Assembly (NCBI GenBank): GCA_018402445.1
Contig: JAGYIT010000004.1
Location: forward strand, 1 to 64,000
DNA length: 64,000 bases
DNA from: Akkermansiaceae bacterium
GTDB taxonomy: Bacteria > Verrucomicrobiota > Verrucomicrobiia > Verrucomicrobiales > Akkermansiaceae
Direction of reading: 5' to 3'
The translations under genes and the position numbers were made by a program. Shown in pieces: positions 1-8,721 of this stretch. Below the pieces are notes generated by a model. It saw only the letters and a program-made list of their open reading frames with translations. It searched no databases and was not told the DNA's origin. The stretch's first letter is position 1; each line of letters opens with the position of its first letter.

Positions 1-265
1 GTGAGCGGATGTGGAGGATGTCGGGTTTCTCGCGTTCTAACAATTTCCTGAACGGTCTGACCTGAAAGAGCGAGACGATGCTCTTGCGGTGCACCGGCAT
101 GGCGATGTGGCGCGCGCCGGATTCCTGCAATTTTACCACGAGCCTGCCGCCATTGGAAACGACAAGCGCCTCATGACCTTGTTTCACGAAGAAATCCGCC
201 ACCTCCAGCGTGCCGCGCTCGACGCCGCCGGAGTTGAGTTCGGGGAGGATTTGTAGGACTTTCAT
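1..265 (-). CDS. Glycosyltransferase family 4, N-terminal part (cut by window edge)
   Basis: The minus strand reads MKVLQILPELNSGGVERG from an ATG at 265 and stays open to base 1, giving 88 codons. The LQILPELNSGGVERGTLE segment is the typical first beta-strand and glycine-rich loop of GT-B fold family 4 glycosyltransferases, which move a sugar from a nucleotide donor to a surface glycan or lipid carrier. The HRKSIVSL and KPDILHIRS segments fit the rest of the N-terminal Rossmann half. The donor-binding C-terminal half lies outside the window, so the specific sugar cannot be told. A nucleotide-sugar gene (dTDP-glucose dehydratase) lies just upstream on the same strand, which suits a surface polysaccharide locus. 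Confidence 0.85.
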   Translation of the reverse strand, partial: MKVLQILPELNSGGVERGTLEVADFFVKQGHEALVVSNGGRLVVKLQESGARHIAMPVHRKSIVSLFQVRPFRKLLEREKPDILHIRS

Positions 266-288
266 GTGGGGTAGGCGTTTCTGGTCAT

Positions 289-355
289 CGTGGGGGCGAT
301 CTTCGGTCGCCCTCCGTTTGCTACAATGAAGGGGCGACCGAAGATCGCCCCCACG
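289..355. repeat. REP/BIME-like inverted repeat
   Basis: Two 24-base arms (289-312 and 332-355) are perfect reverse complements separated by a short spacer containing TTTGCTACAATGAA. Each arm is itself a hairpin: GGGCGA and TCGCCC around a TCTTCGG loop. The same hairpin unit occurs once more in this window at 52563-52585, inside a remnant of a REP-associated tyrosine transposase gene. It sits between the glycosyltransferase and the dTDP-glucose dehydratase, so it may also act as an intergenic transcript hairpin. The arrangement (paired inverted units, intergenic) is the classic BIME form. Confidence 0.8.
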
Positions 356-368
356 TTCTGCATTACTT

Positions 369-1385
369 TCATCGCTTTGATGTATCAGCCCAAAATTCGC
401 GATGCGAGCAATACCACTCCACCGTTTCCCTAAGTCCTTCCGCGAAATCCCATGTCGGTTCCCATCCGAGTTCCGCGCGGGTCTTGCTGTCATCCACGGC
501 ATATCGGAAATCGTGGCCCGGCCTGTCGGTCACGAACTCGATCAGCCCGCGCCGATCCCCCGTGCCCGCGACCTCCGCCACGAGATCGCAGAGGAGGCCG
601 ACGAGATCGATGTTCCGCCACTCGTTACGCCCGCCGATCAGATAGGTTTCCCCCACCCTGCCCGCCTCCACTACCCGAGCCAGGGCGCGGCAATGATCCT
701 CGGCATGGATCCAGTCACGCGACTGCCTGCCATCGCCATACACCGGGATCTTCTGATTATCTAACGCGCGGGTGATGACCGTCGGGATCAGCTTTTCGGG
801 AAACTGGTAGGGGCCGTAGTTGTTCGAACAATTCGTAACGATGACAGGAAGTCCATAAGTGACGCCCCACGCCCGCACGATGTGATCGCTGCCCGCTTTG
901 CTCGCCGCGTAGGGGGATCTCGGGCGATACGGCGAGTCCTCCGTGAAACCTCCGCAGCCATCTTCAAGCGATCCGAACACTTCATCAGTGGAAGCGTGGA
1001 TGAAACGAAAGCATCCGCCCGCGCTGGCTCCAATGACTTCCAATGCAACAGCGCGGCCTGCAACAGCGAACCGGTGCCGAGGACGTTCGTCTTCAGGAAA
1101 TCCATCGGCCCGGAGATCGAACGATCCACGTGGGACTCGGCGGCGAGGTGGAAGATCCAGTCGGGCGAGAAATCCATGACCGTAGCGGCGGTCGCCTTTT
1201 CATCGGTGAGGTCGAGTTTTGTGAACGAATGCCTAGGATTCGACAGGCATTCGCCCAGCGATTCCTTTCTGCCCGCGTAGGTCAGCGCATCGGCGGAAAG
1301 AACCCTGTGGCCGTCCGCCAAAAGCTTGCGGACGAGATGCACGCCCACAAATCCTGCCGCACCCTGTCACGAGAACCGATTTCAT
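369..1385 (-). CDS. rfbB: dTDP-glucose 4,6-dehydratase (two frameshifts)
   Basis: This is an extended short-chain dehydrogenase that converts dTDP-glucose to dTDP-4-keto-6-deoxyglucose, the first committed step to dTDP-rhamnose and related surface sugars. Start MKSVLVTG at 1385 leads into the NAD-binding TGAAGFVG motif only if one G of the GGG run at 1362-1364 is dropped. The second half ([21 protein letters not shown] with the YxxxK pair, [17 protein letters not shown]) is reached after a one-base gain near 1008-1011. With both corrections the protein is about 338 residues, normal for RfbB. STDEVFG and the YAASKA active-site motif fix the family firmly. The start codon overlaps the stop of the Hsp70 gene (ATGA). 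Both indels lie next to short homopolymers, so error is likelier than decay. Confidence 0.88.
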
Positions 1386-3101
1386 AGTCCCAACTCCCTT
1401 TCCAAAGCCTCTTCCATCGCCTTCTCCACGAGTCTAGCCGCTGCGGCTTCGGTGGCGCTGTCGAGCCGTTGCACCGCCACTTTCAGCGTATTCGCGGCGC
1501 CGGATGAAATCGCGGCTTTCACCTCTTTCACCGCCGACTCAATTTCCTCGCGCTCGTGTTCCTCCACCAAGCCCTGCCCTATGATCATCTCCACGGCGGG
1601 CAGCAGTTCGTCGGCCTTGAGTTTCGCCTCAGTGAAAATTCGCTCCGACATATCCTCGAAGGCGTGCTCGACGGAAGCGCCGACCATTTCCTCCACCGCC
1701 GCGTCGTCCACGTTCACGGCGGAGCTGGCGATGTTGATCACCGTATCCTTGCCGGTCTTCGTGTCCCGCGCCAGCACCTCCAGGATGCCGTCCGCATCGA
1801 TCCGGAACTGCACGCCGATCCGCGCCTGGCCTTTCGGCAGCAACTCCATCGATATCTCGAACTTGCCCAGTTCCCAGTTATCCCGCGCCATCTCGCGCTC
1901 GCCTTGCAGGACGCGGATCGCCATTTTTTCCTGCCCATCCGCCGCGTTGGTGAACATCTCGCCGGCTTTGCAGGGGATGGTGGTGTTGCGGGGGATCAGG
2001 ACGTTCATCAGCCCGCCGAAGGTTTCGAGTCCCAGGCTCAGCGGCGTGACATCCAACAGAACCATCTTCCGCATCGCGCCGCTCATCACGCCCGCTTGGA
2101 TCGTCGCGCCAAGAGCGATCGCCTCATCGGGATGCTGCGTGACATCGACCGGGCGCTGGAAAAATTCCGCCACCGCCTCACGCACCGCAGGCATCCGCGT
2201 GCTGCCGCCGACGAGAACCACGGCATCGAGATCGCCCAGTGAAAGCCCGCTGTCGTGCATCGCCTGTTGGCAGCATTTTAAAGTCCGTGCGATCCAGCCC
2301 TTCGTCATCGCATCGAGTTCCGCGCGGGTGATCGTTTTCTCTAAACTACTACTTCCATCGTAGAACGGTATCCGAACCGTAACCTCATCCGCCTCCGAAA
2401 GCGCGCGCTTCGCCTTCTCCGCCTCCTCCGATAAAACGCCAACAGATTTCCTCCGGCACCTCGCCCGCCGCTTCGAGCAGGGTATCGCAAATCATCGCGT
2501 CCACATCATCGCCGCCGAGGCGGGTGTCGCCGTGGGTGGCGAGGACTTGGAAAACGCCGCCCTCCATTTCCAAGATCGTGAGGTCGAAGGTGCCGCCGCC
2601 CAAATCATAGACCGCGACCCGCGCCTTGTCCTTGAGCTTGTCGAGGCCGTAGGCGAGCGCAGCGGCGGTTGGCTCGTTGATGATGCGCATCACTTCCAGC
2701 CCGGCGAGTTCTCCCGCCCGCTTCGTGGCCGCGCGCTGGCCGTCGTTGAAATACGCGGGCACCGTGATCACCGCTTTCGTGACTTCCGCGCCGATCCGCC
2801 ACTCCGCGATCCGTTTGAGCTCTTTAAGGATTTCCGCGCTCACCTCCTCGGGCGATTTTCCGACGGCATCCAAAACAACATCCTGCCCCATCCACCGCTT
2901 CACACTCGAAATGACGCGCCTCGCATCCGTCAACCGCCGCCGCAGAGCCTTGCGCCCGACCTCCACCGCCCCATCCGCGCCGAACCACACCACGCTGGGC
3001 ATGATGCGTTTCCCCTCCTCATCCGCGAGCAGGATGGGAAATCCGGAATCCACCACCCCGATGGCCGAGTGGGTGGTGCCTAGGTCGATACCGACGATCA
3101 T
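1382..3101 (-). CDS. Hsp70/DnaK family chaperone (one frameshift)
   Basis: ATP-dependent chaperone that binds exposed hydrophobic peptides in the cytoplasm. The N-terminal half has the phosphate-1 motif IVGIDLGTTHSAIGVV at residues 2-17, AVITVPAYFNDGQRAATK, NEPTAAALAYGLDK and AVYDLGGGTFDLT. The second part has VVLVGGSTRMPAVRE, then the substrate domain start VTPLSLGLETFGG. Reading moves between the two frames if one T of the TTTT run (plus-strand AAAA at 2433-2436) is dropped. The corrected protein is about 572 residues, shorter than housekeeping DnaK (about 630). No grpE or dnaJ lies nearby and the segment before VGGSTR is short, so it is more likely a specialised Hsp70 (HscA-like class) than the main DnaK. 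Confidence 0.88.
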
Positions 3102-3136
3102 GATAGGGAAGAACGAACTGCGGATGGGAGAGAGTT

Positions 3137-3373
3137 TTAACCGCGCAGGGCATGGTCGCGCAGAAGACCACGGATGGACAAATCTTCATCGATAAGCGGC
3201 CAGTGGATACCCATGGGGGACAACTCCATCCGCGAGCGCTCCTCCTGTGTGGCGGATGCCAACTTGGGATAGGTTTCGCAGGGGAAAGAGAATACAATCC
3301 CGCTTTCCATGCTAATAACGATTTTCCCGTCCAAATGCACGGCGGATGCAGGCGTGTCAGTCAAAGTACTCAT
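3137..3373 (-). CDS. DUF2442 protein
   Basis: A small protein (78 residues from ATG at 3373) with the DUF2442 pattern: a DGKIVISMESG strand, FPRL-like FPCETYPKLASAT, an EERSRMEL segment, then GIHWPLIDEDLSIRGLL. The GIHWPxLDEDxS signature is diagnostic. The gene starts inside the last codons of the DUF4160 gene (overlap of about 17 bases). These two families are very often encoded together, in this order, and have been listed among putative toxin-antitoxin pairs; their biochemical role is not established. The family call is firm and any TA role is inference. Confidence 0.85.
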   Translation of the reverse strand: MSTLTDTPASAVHLDGKIVISMESGIVFSFPCETYPKLASATQEERSRMELSPMGIHWPLIDEDLSIRGLLRDHALRG

Positions 3374-3590
3374 GCCATTTTTGTATGATAAGTTGTTGAT
3401 TCTCGGCAGCAAGGAATTCCGCCTTTGCAATTTCGCTGGTTTTCATGCCAACAGACTCACGTAAAACGATATCGCCCTCAACTACAAACACGGCCTCCCC
3501 GTCTCCATGCCTCACATGTACATGAATCGGATGGTGATCATTGCTGTAGAAGAAGAACCTAAATCCATCCTTTTTGAAAACGGTGGGCAT
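3357..3590 (-). CDS. DUF4160 protein
   Basis: 77 residues from ATG at 3590, beginning MPTVFKKDGFRFFFYSNDH, followed by HPIHVHVRHGDGEAVF. The core PTV-x-GFRFFFYSNDHHPIHVHV is the DUF4160 hallmark. The frame is open further upstream to 3710 but family members begin at MPT, so 3590 is preferred. It overlaps the DUF2442 start downstream, which implies translational coupling. The pair is common across bacteria as a mobile, possibly toxin-antitoxin-like, module. No catalytic residues are known for the family. Confidence 0.88.
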   Translation of the reverse strand: MPTVFKKDGFRFFFYSNDHHPIHVHVRHGDGEAVFVVEGDIVLRESVGMKTSEIAKAEFLAAENQQLIIQKWHEYFD

Positions 3591-3640
3591 GAATGTGAAT
3601 TCCTTCGCAAACGATTTGCAGTAAGAAAATCCGTAAACTC

Positions 3641-4019
3641 TAAGGTATGCGGAAGATTTTTCCGTTGGAAGGGTCTTTTGCGAGTTGTCCGGAGCGGAAG
3701 CCCTCGACATCGATCACGTTGTAGGGCGCGTAGGGGCTGAGGACGCGGTTCGGATTGTTGGTGCGCTCCGCTACCGGATACTGGTCACGGGGTGGCACGG
3801 GCGGTGCCGGTGGAGGTGTGGGCTGAGTGCCGTAGGGCGGATTGAAATTGGGGGAATTGTTTCCTGGTCGCCGTAGTAGGGCGGACGCGGATCACCCTGA
3901 TTGTGAGGACGCTCCGGGTAAGGGCGGCGCGGGCCGTCGGTTTGGGGATAAACGGGCAGTGGCTTGCAAGCCACCGCTCCGAGAATCAATGCCGCCAAGC
4001 TGATCAATTTCATTTTCAT
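3641..4019 (-). CDS. Proline-rich small lipoprotein (one frameshift)
   Basis: Begins MKMKLISLAALILGAVACK, a signal peptide ending in a lipobox (GAVAC), so the mature protein should be lipid-anchored at Cys. It then has a proline- and tyrosine-rich stretch (YPERPHNQGDPRPPYYGDQ). A one-base gain in the GG run near 3862-3865 joins this to GNNSPNFNPPYGTQPTPPPAPP and a conserved-looking tail NVIDVEGFRSGQLAKDPSNGKIFRIP before the stop at 3641. The tail, ending in a predicted beta-strand, resembles short C-terminal domains of verrucomicrobial secreted proteins, but I cannot name a family. An in-frame ATG also exists at 4031. Confidence 0.6.
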
Positions 4020-4052
4020 TATATGCTTCAAACTTCAAGAGGGTTTCCCAAT

Positions 4053-4889
4053 TCACTCGGCCCGCCTCATTGCGAGCAGATACTTTGAGAGGATAGCGAG
4101 TTTCCGGGTTTTGGAAACGGAATAACGCCGGTCGAAAACCTTGAATTTCCCCGCCCGCATCTTGTCGAGCAGGTTGCGGTAGATCTCCGCCATGATCTGC
4201 GCGGGGACGAGCGCGCGGCGGTCGATCTCCGGCAGCAGTTTCTCCGCCTCCTCGAAAAGATGCTGCGCGCGCTCCGCCTCGTAGGCCATCAGCGCGAGGA
4301 AACGACCGTCATAGACTTTTCCGACGAGGTCGCGCTCGGAGTATTGGAAGCGCATCATGTCGTTGACCGGTAGATAAATGCGCCCACCCTTCGCGAGATC
4401 CTCGCCGACGTCGCGGAGGATGTTGGTGAGTTGGAGGGCGTTGCCGAGCGTGGCGGCGTATCTGTCGGAATCCTCGTGGACACAGCCGAAAATCCTCGTG
4501 CAGACCAATCCCACCACGCCCGCGACTTTCCAATTGTATTGGGAAAGCTCGTCCCAGCCCTGGAAAGTCCGCGGCTCCAGATCCATCGCGCAGCCCTCGA
4601 TGATTTCCAAAAGCCACTCCGCGCGGATGCCACGCCGCGCCATCATTTCTGCGACCTCCGCACCGAACGCATCGCCCGCCGGGAAACCGTTCCGCAAGCC
4701 CTCCTTCCATTTCGCCAAGGCCGCCCGCCGCGCCGCCTTCGGCACCGATACGTCATCCGCCGTGTCGTCCACCGTCCGGCAGAACGCATAGAAAACCGTC
4801 ATGTCCTCGCGCCTGTCCTTCGGCAGGATCTGGAGCGCGAAGGCTAGGTTCGACTTCGCCTTGCGGGTGATCTCGGAGGCGGAGGACAC
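4053..4889 (-). CDS. Squalene/phytoene synthase family protein
   Basis: 278 residues of the all-helical head-to-head prenyl synthase family, which condense two C15 or C20 prenyl diphosphates through a cyclopropyl intermediate to make squalene or phytoene precursors of hopanoids or carotenoids. Both Mg-binding aspartate motifs are present: DDTADD at residues 41-46 and NILRDVGEDLAKG around 155-168, plus YCxxVAG-like YNWKVAGVVG. The full length matches HpnC/HpnD/CrtB proteins. No desaturase or other hopanoid gene is adjacent, so phytoene versus presqualene product cannot be decided. The next gene on the strand is signal peptidase I, ending 7 bases upstream of its start. Confidence 0.88.
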   Translation of the reverse strand: MSSASEITRKAKSNLAFALQILPKDRREDMTVFYAFCRTVDDTADDVSVPKAARRAALAKWKEGLRNGFPAGDAFGAEVAEMMARRGIRAEWLLEIIEGCAMDLEPRTFQGWDELSQYNWKVAGVVGLVCTRIFGCVHEDSDRYAATLGNALQLTNILRDVGEDLAKGGRIYLPVNDMMRFQYSERDLVGKVYDGRFLALMAYEAERAQHLFEEAEKLLPEIDRRALVPAQIMAEIYRNLLDKMRAGKFKVFDRRYSVSKTRKLAILSKYLLAMRRAE

Positions 4890-4895
4890 GGGAAA

Positions 4896-6122
4896 TCACT
4901 TGATGAGACCCCAGTGCCCGGTGGTGATCGGCCACAGCGAGAAAAGCGCCGGACCGACGAGGTTGTATTCCTTCACCGTCCCCCAGTAACGCGAGTCCAG
5001 CGAGTTCGCCGTGTTGTCGCCCATCGCCGCGTATTCTCGGAAGCCCTGCCGCGCGCTCTTGCCCTTCAGGCTCAGGACATCGTCCTCGCTCACCAGATAG
5101 CGGCGCTGGCTCGCACTCGCGTCCGCAAGCACGTAGCCCTCATGTTCCTCCATGAAAGGCGGCTCGCCTTGAATCACCCGTTTAATCCCCGGTTCCTGCG
5201 CGATTTTCCCGTCCACCATCAGGTAGGGGGTGCGGATGGAAAGCTCGTCGCCCGGCACCCCGACAAGGCGCTTGATGTAATGCGATCCCCCGCCCTGCGG
5301 CCCGCTGTGCTCCTTGATGCCCTTGATGCCCAGCGTGTCGAACACGAAGACCTCGCCACGCTTCGGCTTGCGGAAATGATAGGAAACCTTGTCCACCAGC
5401 ACCAGATCCCCCGTGTCGATGAACCCCTCGATCAGCGTCTGCCCCTTTTTCAGGATACCGCCGTTCGCCATCGCCTCGCGGAACGCGTTCTCCAGCCCGA
5501 TCTCATACACCTGGCTGGCCGGAGCCGGCAGCCACATGGGCTTCGAGTCGAGACTATGAAGTTGTGATTTGCTAAAAAAGCGCCACCACATCTTGTCGCG
5601 CACATCGCCGCCGACGCGCAGCTTCCCGTCCGGTGTGATCATCGTCCCCACCGCCACCCGGCGCTCTTGCGGGTTGATGACCTTCTCATAGCTCCGGCCT
5701 TTCAGCGCGAACTCAAGCCAGCGCTGCGGAAAGCTCGGCCACTCCTCCTTTTTCAACGGAGTCCCCACGATGCCATTGAGCGTCGGCTGCATGGAGCCGG
5801 TCGGGATGCGGAACGGTTGGAGGTAATAGGCCCGCAGCCCCAGCGCGATGACGATCGCCACGAACATCACCTCTACGTTCTCCTCGAACCATCCCTGCGG
5901 CTTCTGCCGCGGCAGCGCGTTGTCGCAGGTCGCACGGAGCTGTTTCGAGGCCTCCTCCACTTTCACCTTGTCCTTCGATTGGATCGCGTTGAGCAGATCC
6001 TTGCGGCGGGAATCGATTTCCGCCAGTCGCTCATCGGTCAACAGATCACGCTTGTAGTCCACGAACTTCCTCGCACCCTTCGCGAGCAGTTTCGCGTTCT
6101 TTTTCCAGGCAGGCTCGAACAT
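4896..6122 (-). CDS. lepB: Signal peptidase I
   Basis: Membrane-bound serine protease that removes Sec signal peptides outside the inner membrane. Residues 1-75 form a charged, partly helical cytoplasmic part, 85-100 the transmembrane segment, and the catalytic Ser110 lies in RIPTGSMQP. The general-base lysine is in HYIKRLVGVPGDEL, and the box E motif is MGDNTANSLDSRYWG near the C-terminus. At 408 residues it is longer than most (about 320), with an insert between Ser and Lys boxes (TMITPDGKLRVGGDVRDK region) that is usual in Verrucomicrobia and Bacteroidetes forms. It sits in the 4-8 kb minus-strand run; no partner genes define a special substrate. Confidence 0.95.
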   Translation of the reverse strand: MFEPAWKKNAKLLAKGARKFVDYKRDLLTDERLAEIDSRRKDLLNAIQSKDKVKVEEASKQLRATCDNALPRQKPQGWFEENVEVMFVAIVIALGLRAYYLQPFRIPTGSMQPTLNGIVGTPLKKEEWPSFPQRWLEFALKGRSYEKVINPQERRVAVGTMITPDGKLRVGGDVRDKMWWRFFSKSQLHSLDSKPMWLPAPASQVYEIGLENAFREAMANGGILKKGQTLIEGFIDTGDLVLVDKVSYHFRKPKRGEVFVFDTLGIKGIKEHSGPQGGGSHYIKRLVGVPGDELSIRTPYLMVDGKIAQEPGIKRVIQGEPPFMEEHEGYVLADASASQRRYLVSEDDVLSLKGKSARQGFREYAAMGDNTANSLDSRYWGTVKEYNLVGPALFSLWPITTGHWGLIK

Positions 6123-6205
6123 ATGAGGGAGACTCTGGCCCCGCCAGCCCGCCCCTGCAAGCCCTATGGAATCCCTAAAACGGGCGGTGAAACCTCAATA
6201 ACGCG

Positions 6206-7261
6206 TCACCGCGCTCCGGTCATCCCCGCCTCCGGTTCCGGGATCGCTTCCCGGATCGCCTCGATCTTCGCGCACATCACATCCCATCTCCCGCGCGCAA
6301 ACGCCGTGGGAGCGGAGAGTTTTTTACGGAAACCCTCCAACCGCTCTCGCGCGTCGTCGCGGACGCTGAGAGGCAGCTCCGCGAGGGCTTTCGCGGCCGT
6401 CTCCGCTGTTTCCGTCCGGTGGCAGATCATCGCCAGATCGTTGCCAGCCGCGATCGCCAGCTTCACGTCCTCGCCGCGCCCGTAGCGGTTCATGATCGCA
6501 CCCATGTCTAGGTCGTCGGTCATCACAAGGTGTTTGTCGAACCCGAGCTGATCCCGCAACCAGCCGGTGATGATGCGTCTCGAAAGCGAGGCCGGGAACT
6601 CCGCGTCGATTTCCGGGAACATCACGTGGGCAAGCATCACTGCGTCCAGCTCCGGCATAAGAGCCGTGTAAGGGATCACATCCTCACGCATCAGTTCCTC
6701 CTTGGTCGCGTGGGAGAAGGGCAGGTCTTCGTGGGGATCGCTCATCGCCCGCCCACACGCCGGGAAATGCTTACCGCAGCCGAGCATCCCGCGTTTACGC
6801 GCCCAGCGGTTCCACACCCCCGCGCGGTCGATCACATCCTGTGCGTCCCGCCCCCAGCAGCGCTGCCGCAGCGCGTTCTGCGTTCCGGGAAAATGGTCGA
6901 GATCCAGCACCGGCGCGAAGTTCAGGTTCAGCCCGAGCATGAGCAGCAGCTCCGCGGTAGCGGCACCCGCCGCCGCGATCTGCCATTCCTCGGGCTTTGC
7001 GGCGAACGCTGCCGCCGAAGGGCACGCCGGAGCGATCCCCGACGTCCGCGTCACCCGCCCGCCCTCCTGGTCGATACCGAGGATGGGATCATCGTAGGAA
7101 AGCCCGCGCAGATCATCCGTCAGTTTCCGCACCTGCTCCGGGGAAGCGATGTTCCGAGTGAAAAGGATGAACCCCGCCGGCCGCAGTTTCCGGAAAATGG
7201 CAGCTTCCTCAGTGGAAAGCTCCAGCCCCTTCACCCCCATCAGCAGTAGCGATCCATCCAT
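6206..7261 (-). CDS. Glycoside hydrolase family 3 (NagZ-like beta-N-acetylhexosaminidase)
   Basis: Likely removes N-acetylglucosamine from muropeptides in cell-wall recycling. The single-domain 351-residue form matches NagZ. Visible motifs: GFILFTRNI, DQEGGRVTR (substrate loop), NLNFAPVLDL, a KHFPACGRAMSDPHEDLP version of the KHFPGHG...DSH loop with the catalytic Asp-His pair kept (DPH), and the nucleophile region LVMTDDLDMGAI. The glycine of KHFPG is replaced by Ala-Cys, a mild departure. It is followed 14 bases downstream by cutA. No signal peptide is seen, so action is cytoplasmic. Confidence 0.88.
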   Translation of the reverse strand: MDGSLLLMGVKGLELSTEEAAIFRKLRPAGFILFTRNIASPEQVRKLTDDLRGLSYDDPILGIDQEGGRVTRTSGIAPACPSAAAFAAKPEEWQIAAAGAATAELLLMLGLNLNFAPVLDLDHFPGTQNALRQRCWGRDAQDVIDRAGVWNRWARKRGMLGCGKHFPACGRAMSDPHEDLPFSHATKEELMREDVIPYTALMPELDAVMLAHVMFPEIDAEFPASLSRRIITGWLRDQLGFDKHLVMTDDLDMGAIMNRYGRGEDVKLAIAAGNDLAMICHRTETAETAAKALAELPLSVRDDARERLEGFRKKLSAPTAFARGRWDVMCAKIEAIREAIPEPEAGMTGAR

Positions 7262-7275
7262 AGAGGAAGCGAAAG

Positions 7276-7617
7276 TCAGGGAGTTCGCTTTTGCAACGCT
7301 TTTGGCGGCAACCGCTCCGTGTCACCCACCCATTCCTGATAACCGGCGTTCACCGCCGCGACCGGGATCGCGACAATTTCAGGTACGTCGTAGGGGTGCA
7401 AGGCGGTGAGTTTCTCCTCCAGTGCGGGAAAGCCCTCGGTCGGGAGCTTGAAGATGGCGAGGATTTCCCCTTCCTCCTTCATCTCGCCTTGCCAGCGGTA
7501 GATCGAGGTGACTTGCGGCAGGATGTTGGCGCAAGCGACAAAACCTCCCGCGACAAGGGCGGCGCAGATCGTCCGCGCCGTCGCCTCGTCGGGGAAGGTG
7601 GAGAGCACGACAAGCAT
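7276..7617 (-). CDS. cutA: Divalent-cation tolerance protein CutA
   Basis: 113 residues with the CutA1 trimer signature: STFPDEATARTICAALV, ACANILPQVTSIYRWQGEM and HPYDVPEIVAIPV, ending in YQEWV. CutA binds divalent metals such as Cu(II) and has been linked to copper tolerance, though its exact role is uncertain. Length and motif order match the family completely. It lies 9 bases downstream of the Gfo/Idh dehydrogenase gene and upstream of the NagZ-like gene on the same strand, probably in one transcript. Confidence 0.95.
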   Translation of the reverse strand: MLVVLSTFPDEATARTICAALVAGGFVACANILPQVTSIYRWQGEMKEEGEILAIFKLPTEGFPALEEKLTALHPYDVPEIVAIPVAAVNAGYQEWVGDTERLPPKALQKRTP

Positions 7618-7626
7618 GGCTCCTCC

Positions 7627-8709
7627 TCAGACCGCCACGGGCGCGCCGGTGTTGGCGGATTCGTAGAGGGCATCGATGATCAGCATGAGCTTGTGCGCCT
7701 GCTCCGGGGTATTGAAAGGCGCGGCCTTGCCGTTAATCGTGTCGATGAAATTGGCGGCGGAGTTGATCCGGCCCATGTCCTCGCAGGCCTCCGTGATGAT
7801 GCTGCGGTTCACGCTGTTGCCATTTTCCTGAACGTAGAGTTCGCACGTATCGATGGCCGTGTCATCGAGGCCGTCGCGGCCGAAGAGGCGCTCGACCTTG
7901 CCGCCCGCTCGGATGCCCTGAAACACGACGGAGACCTCCTCGCGTTTCACCATCTCCGCCCAAGAGACCTGGAGGGAAAGCACTTGGCCGGTCTTGAAGG
8001 TCACGAAACCATGGACGGCGTTCTCCACATCCGTGGTGCCGCCCTCGCGGTCGGGGATGCCCCACGGTCCCTTGAAGCCGGGGTCGGTGATGTGGTCGTG
8101 GAAGGTGTTCGCGAGCACGTATGCCGGCTCCGGGTAGCCCATGAAATAAAGGGCGAGATCGATCATGTGGAGCAGGTCGATGGTCGCTCCACCGCCGGCC
8201 ATGGCCTTGGTGGTGAACCATCCGCCGAAGCCGGGGATGCCGGTGCGGCGGATCCACTTTGCCTGCGCGGAGTTGATTTTCCCGGTGGTGCCGTCATCCA
8301 CGTAACCCTTCATCGCCTGCGACTCGGGGCGGGCGCGGTTGTTGAAATTGAACATCAGGGTTTTCCCCGTCTCCTTGGAAACGGCGACCATCTCCGCGAC
8401 CTCACCAGCGTTGAGGCCGGGCGGTTTCTCGCAAAAGACATGCTTCCCGGCGCGCAGGCATTGCAGCGCGAGTGGGGCGTGGAATTTGTTCGGCACGATG
8501 ATGCTGACGGCGTCCAGATCCGGCGCACCGGCGAGCATTTCCTCCACGGAGGTGAAAACACCCGCGATGCCCCATTCCTTCGCGGCCTTTTCCGCTGCTC
8601 CCGGCGCGGGATCCGCCACCGCGACGATCTCCGCCCCGGCCTTGCGGAATCCCTCCGCGTGGTATTTCACCATCCAACCGGCTCCGATGACTCCTACTTT
8701 TAGTGACAT
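7627..8709 (-). CDS. Gfo/Idh/MocA family oxidoreductase
   Basis: NAD(P)-dependent sugar or inositol dehydrogenase family. The N-terminal Rossmann motif is VGVIGAGWMVKYHAEGF, followed by VADPAP, and the EKP catalytic-lysine motif is FCEKPPGLNAGE near residue 95. The C-terminal alpha/beta domain contains GGGATIDLLHMIDLALYFMG, the usual G-x-D-x-x-x-H active-site motif. 360 residues. The adjacent gene (starting 13 bases upstream in transcription order) is a xylose-isomerase-like TIM barrel; such pairs in Verrucomicrobia and Planctomycetes act on cyclitols or keto-sugars, but substrate cannot be inferred here. No Tat signal is present, so it is cytoplasmic. Confidence 0.92.
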   Translation of the reverse strand: MSLKVGVIGAGWMVKYHAEGFRKAGAEIVAVADPAPGAAEKAAKEWGIAGVFTSVEEMLAGAPDLDAVSIIVPNKFHAPLALQCLRAGKHVFCEKPPGLNAGEVAEMVAVSKETGKTLMFNFNNRARPESQAMKGYVDDGTTGKINSAQAKWIRRTGIPGFGGWFTTKAMAGGGATIDLLHMIDLALYFMGYPEPAYVLANTFHDHITDPGFKGPWGIPDREGGTTDVENAVHGFVTFKTGQVLSLQVSWAEMVKREEVSVVFQGIRAGGKVERLFGRDGLDDTAIDTCELYVQENGNSVNRSIITEACEDMGRINSAANFIDTINGKAAPFNTPEQAHKLMLIIDALYESANTGAPVAV

Positions 8710-8721
8710 GATCGTGATAAA

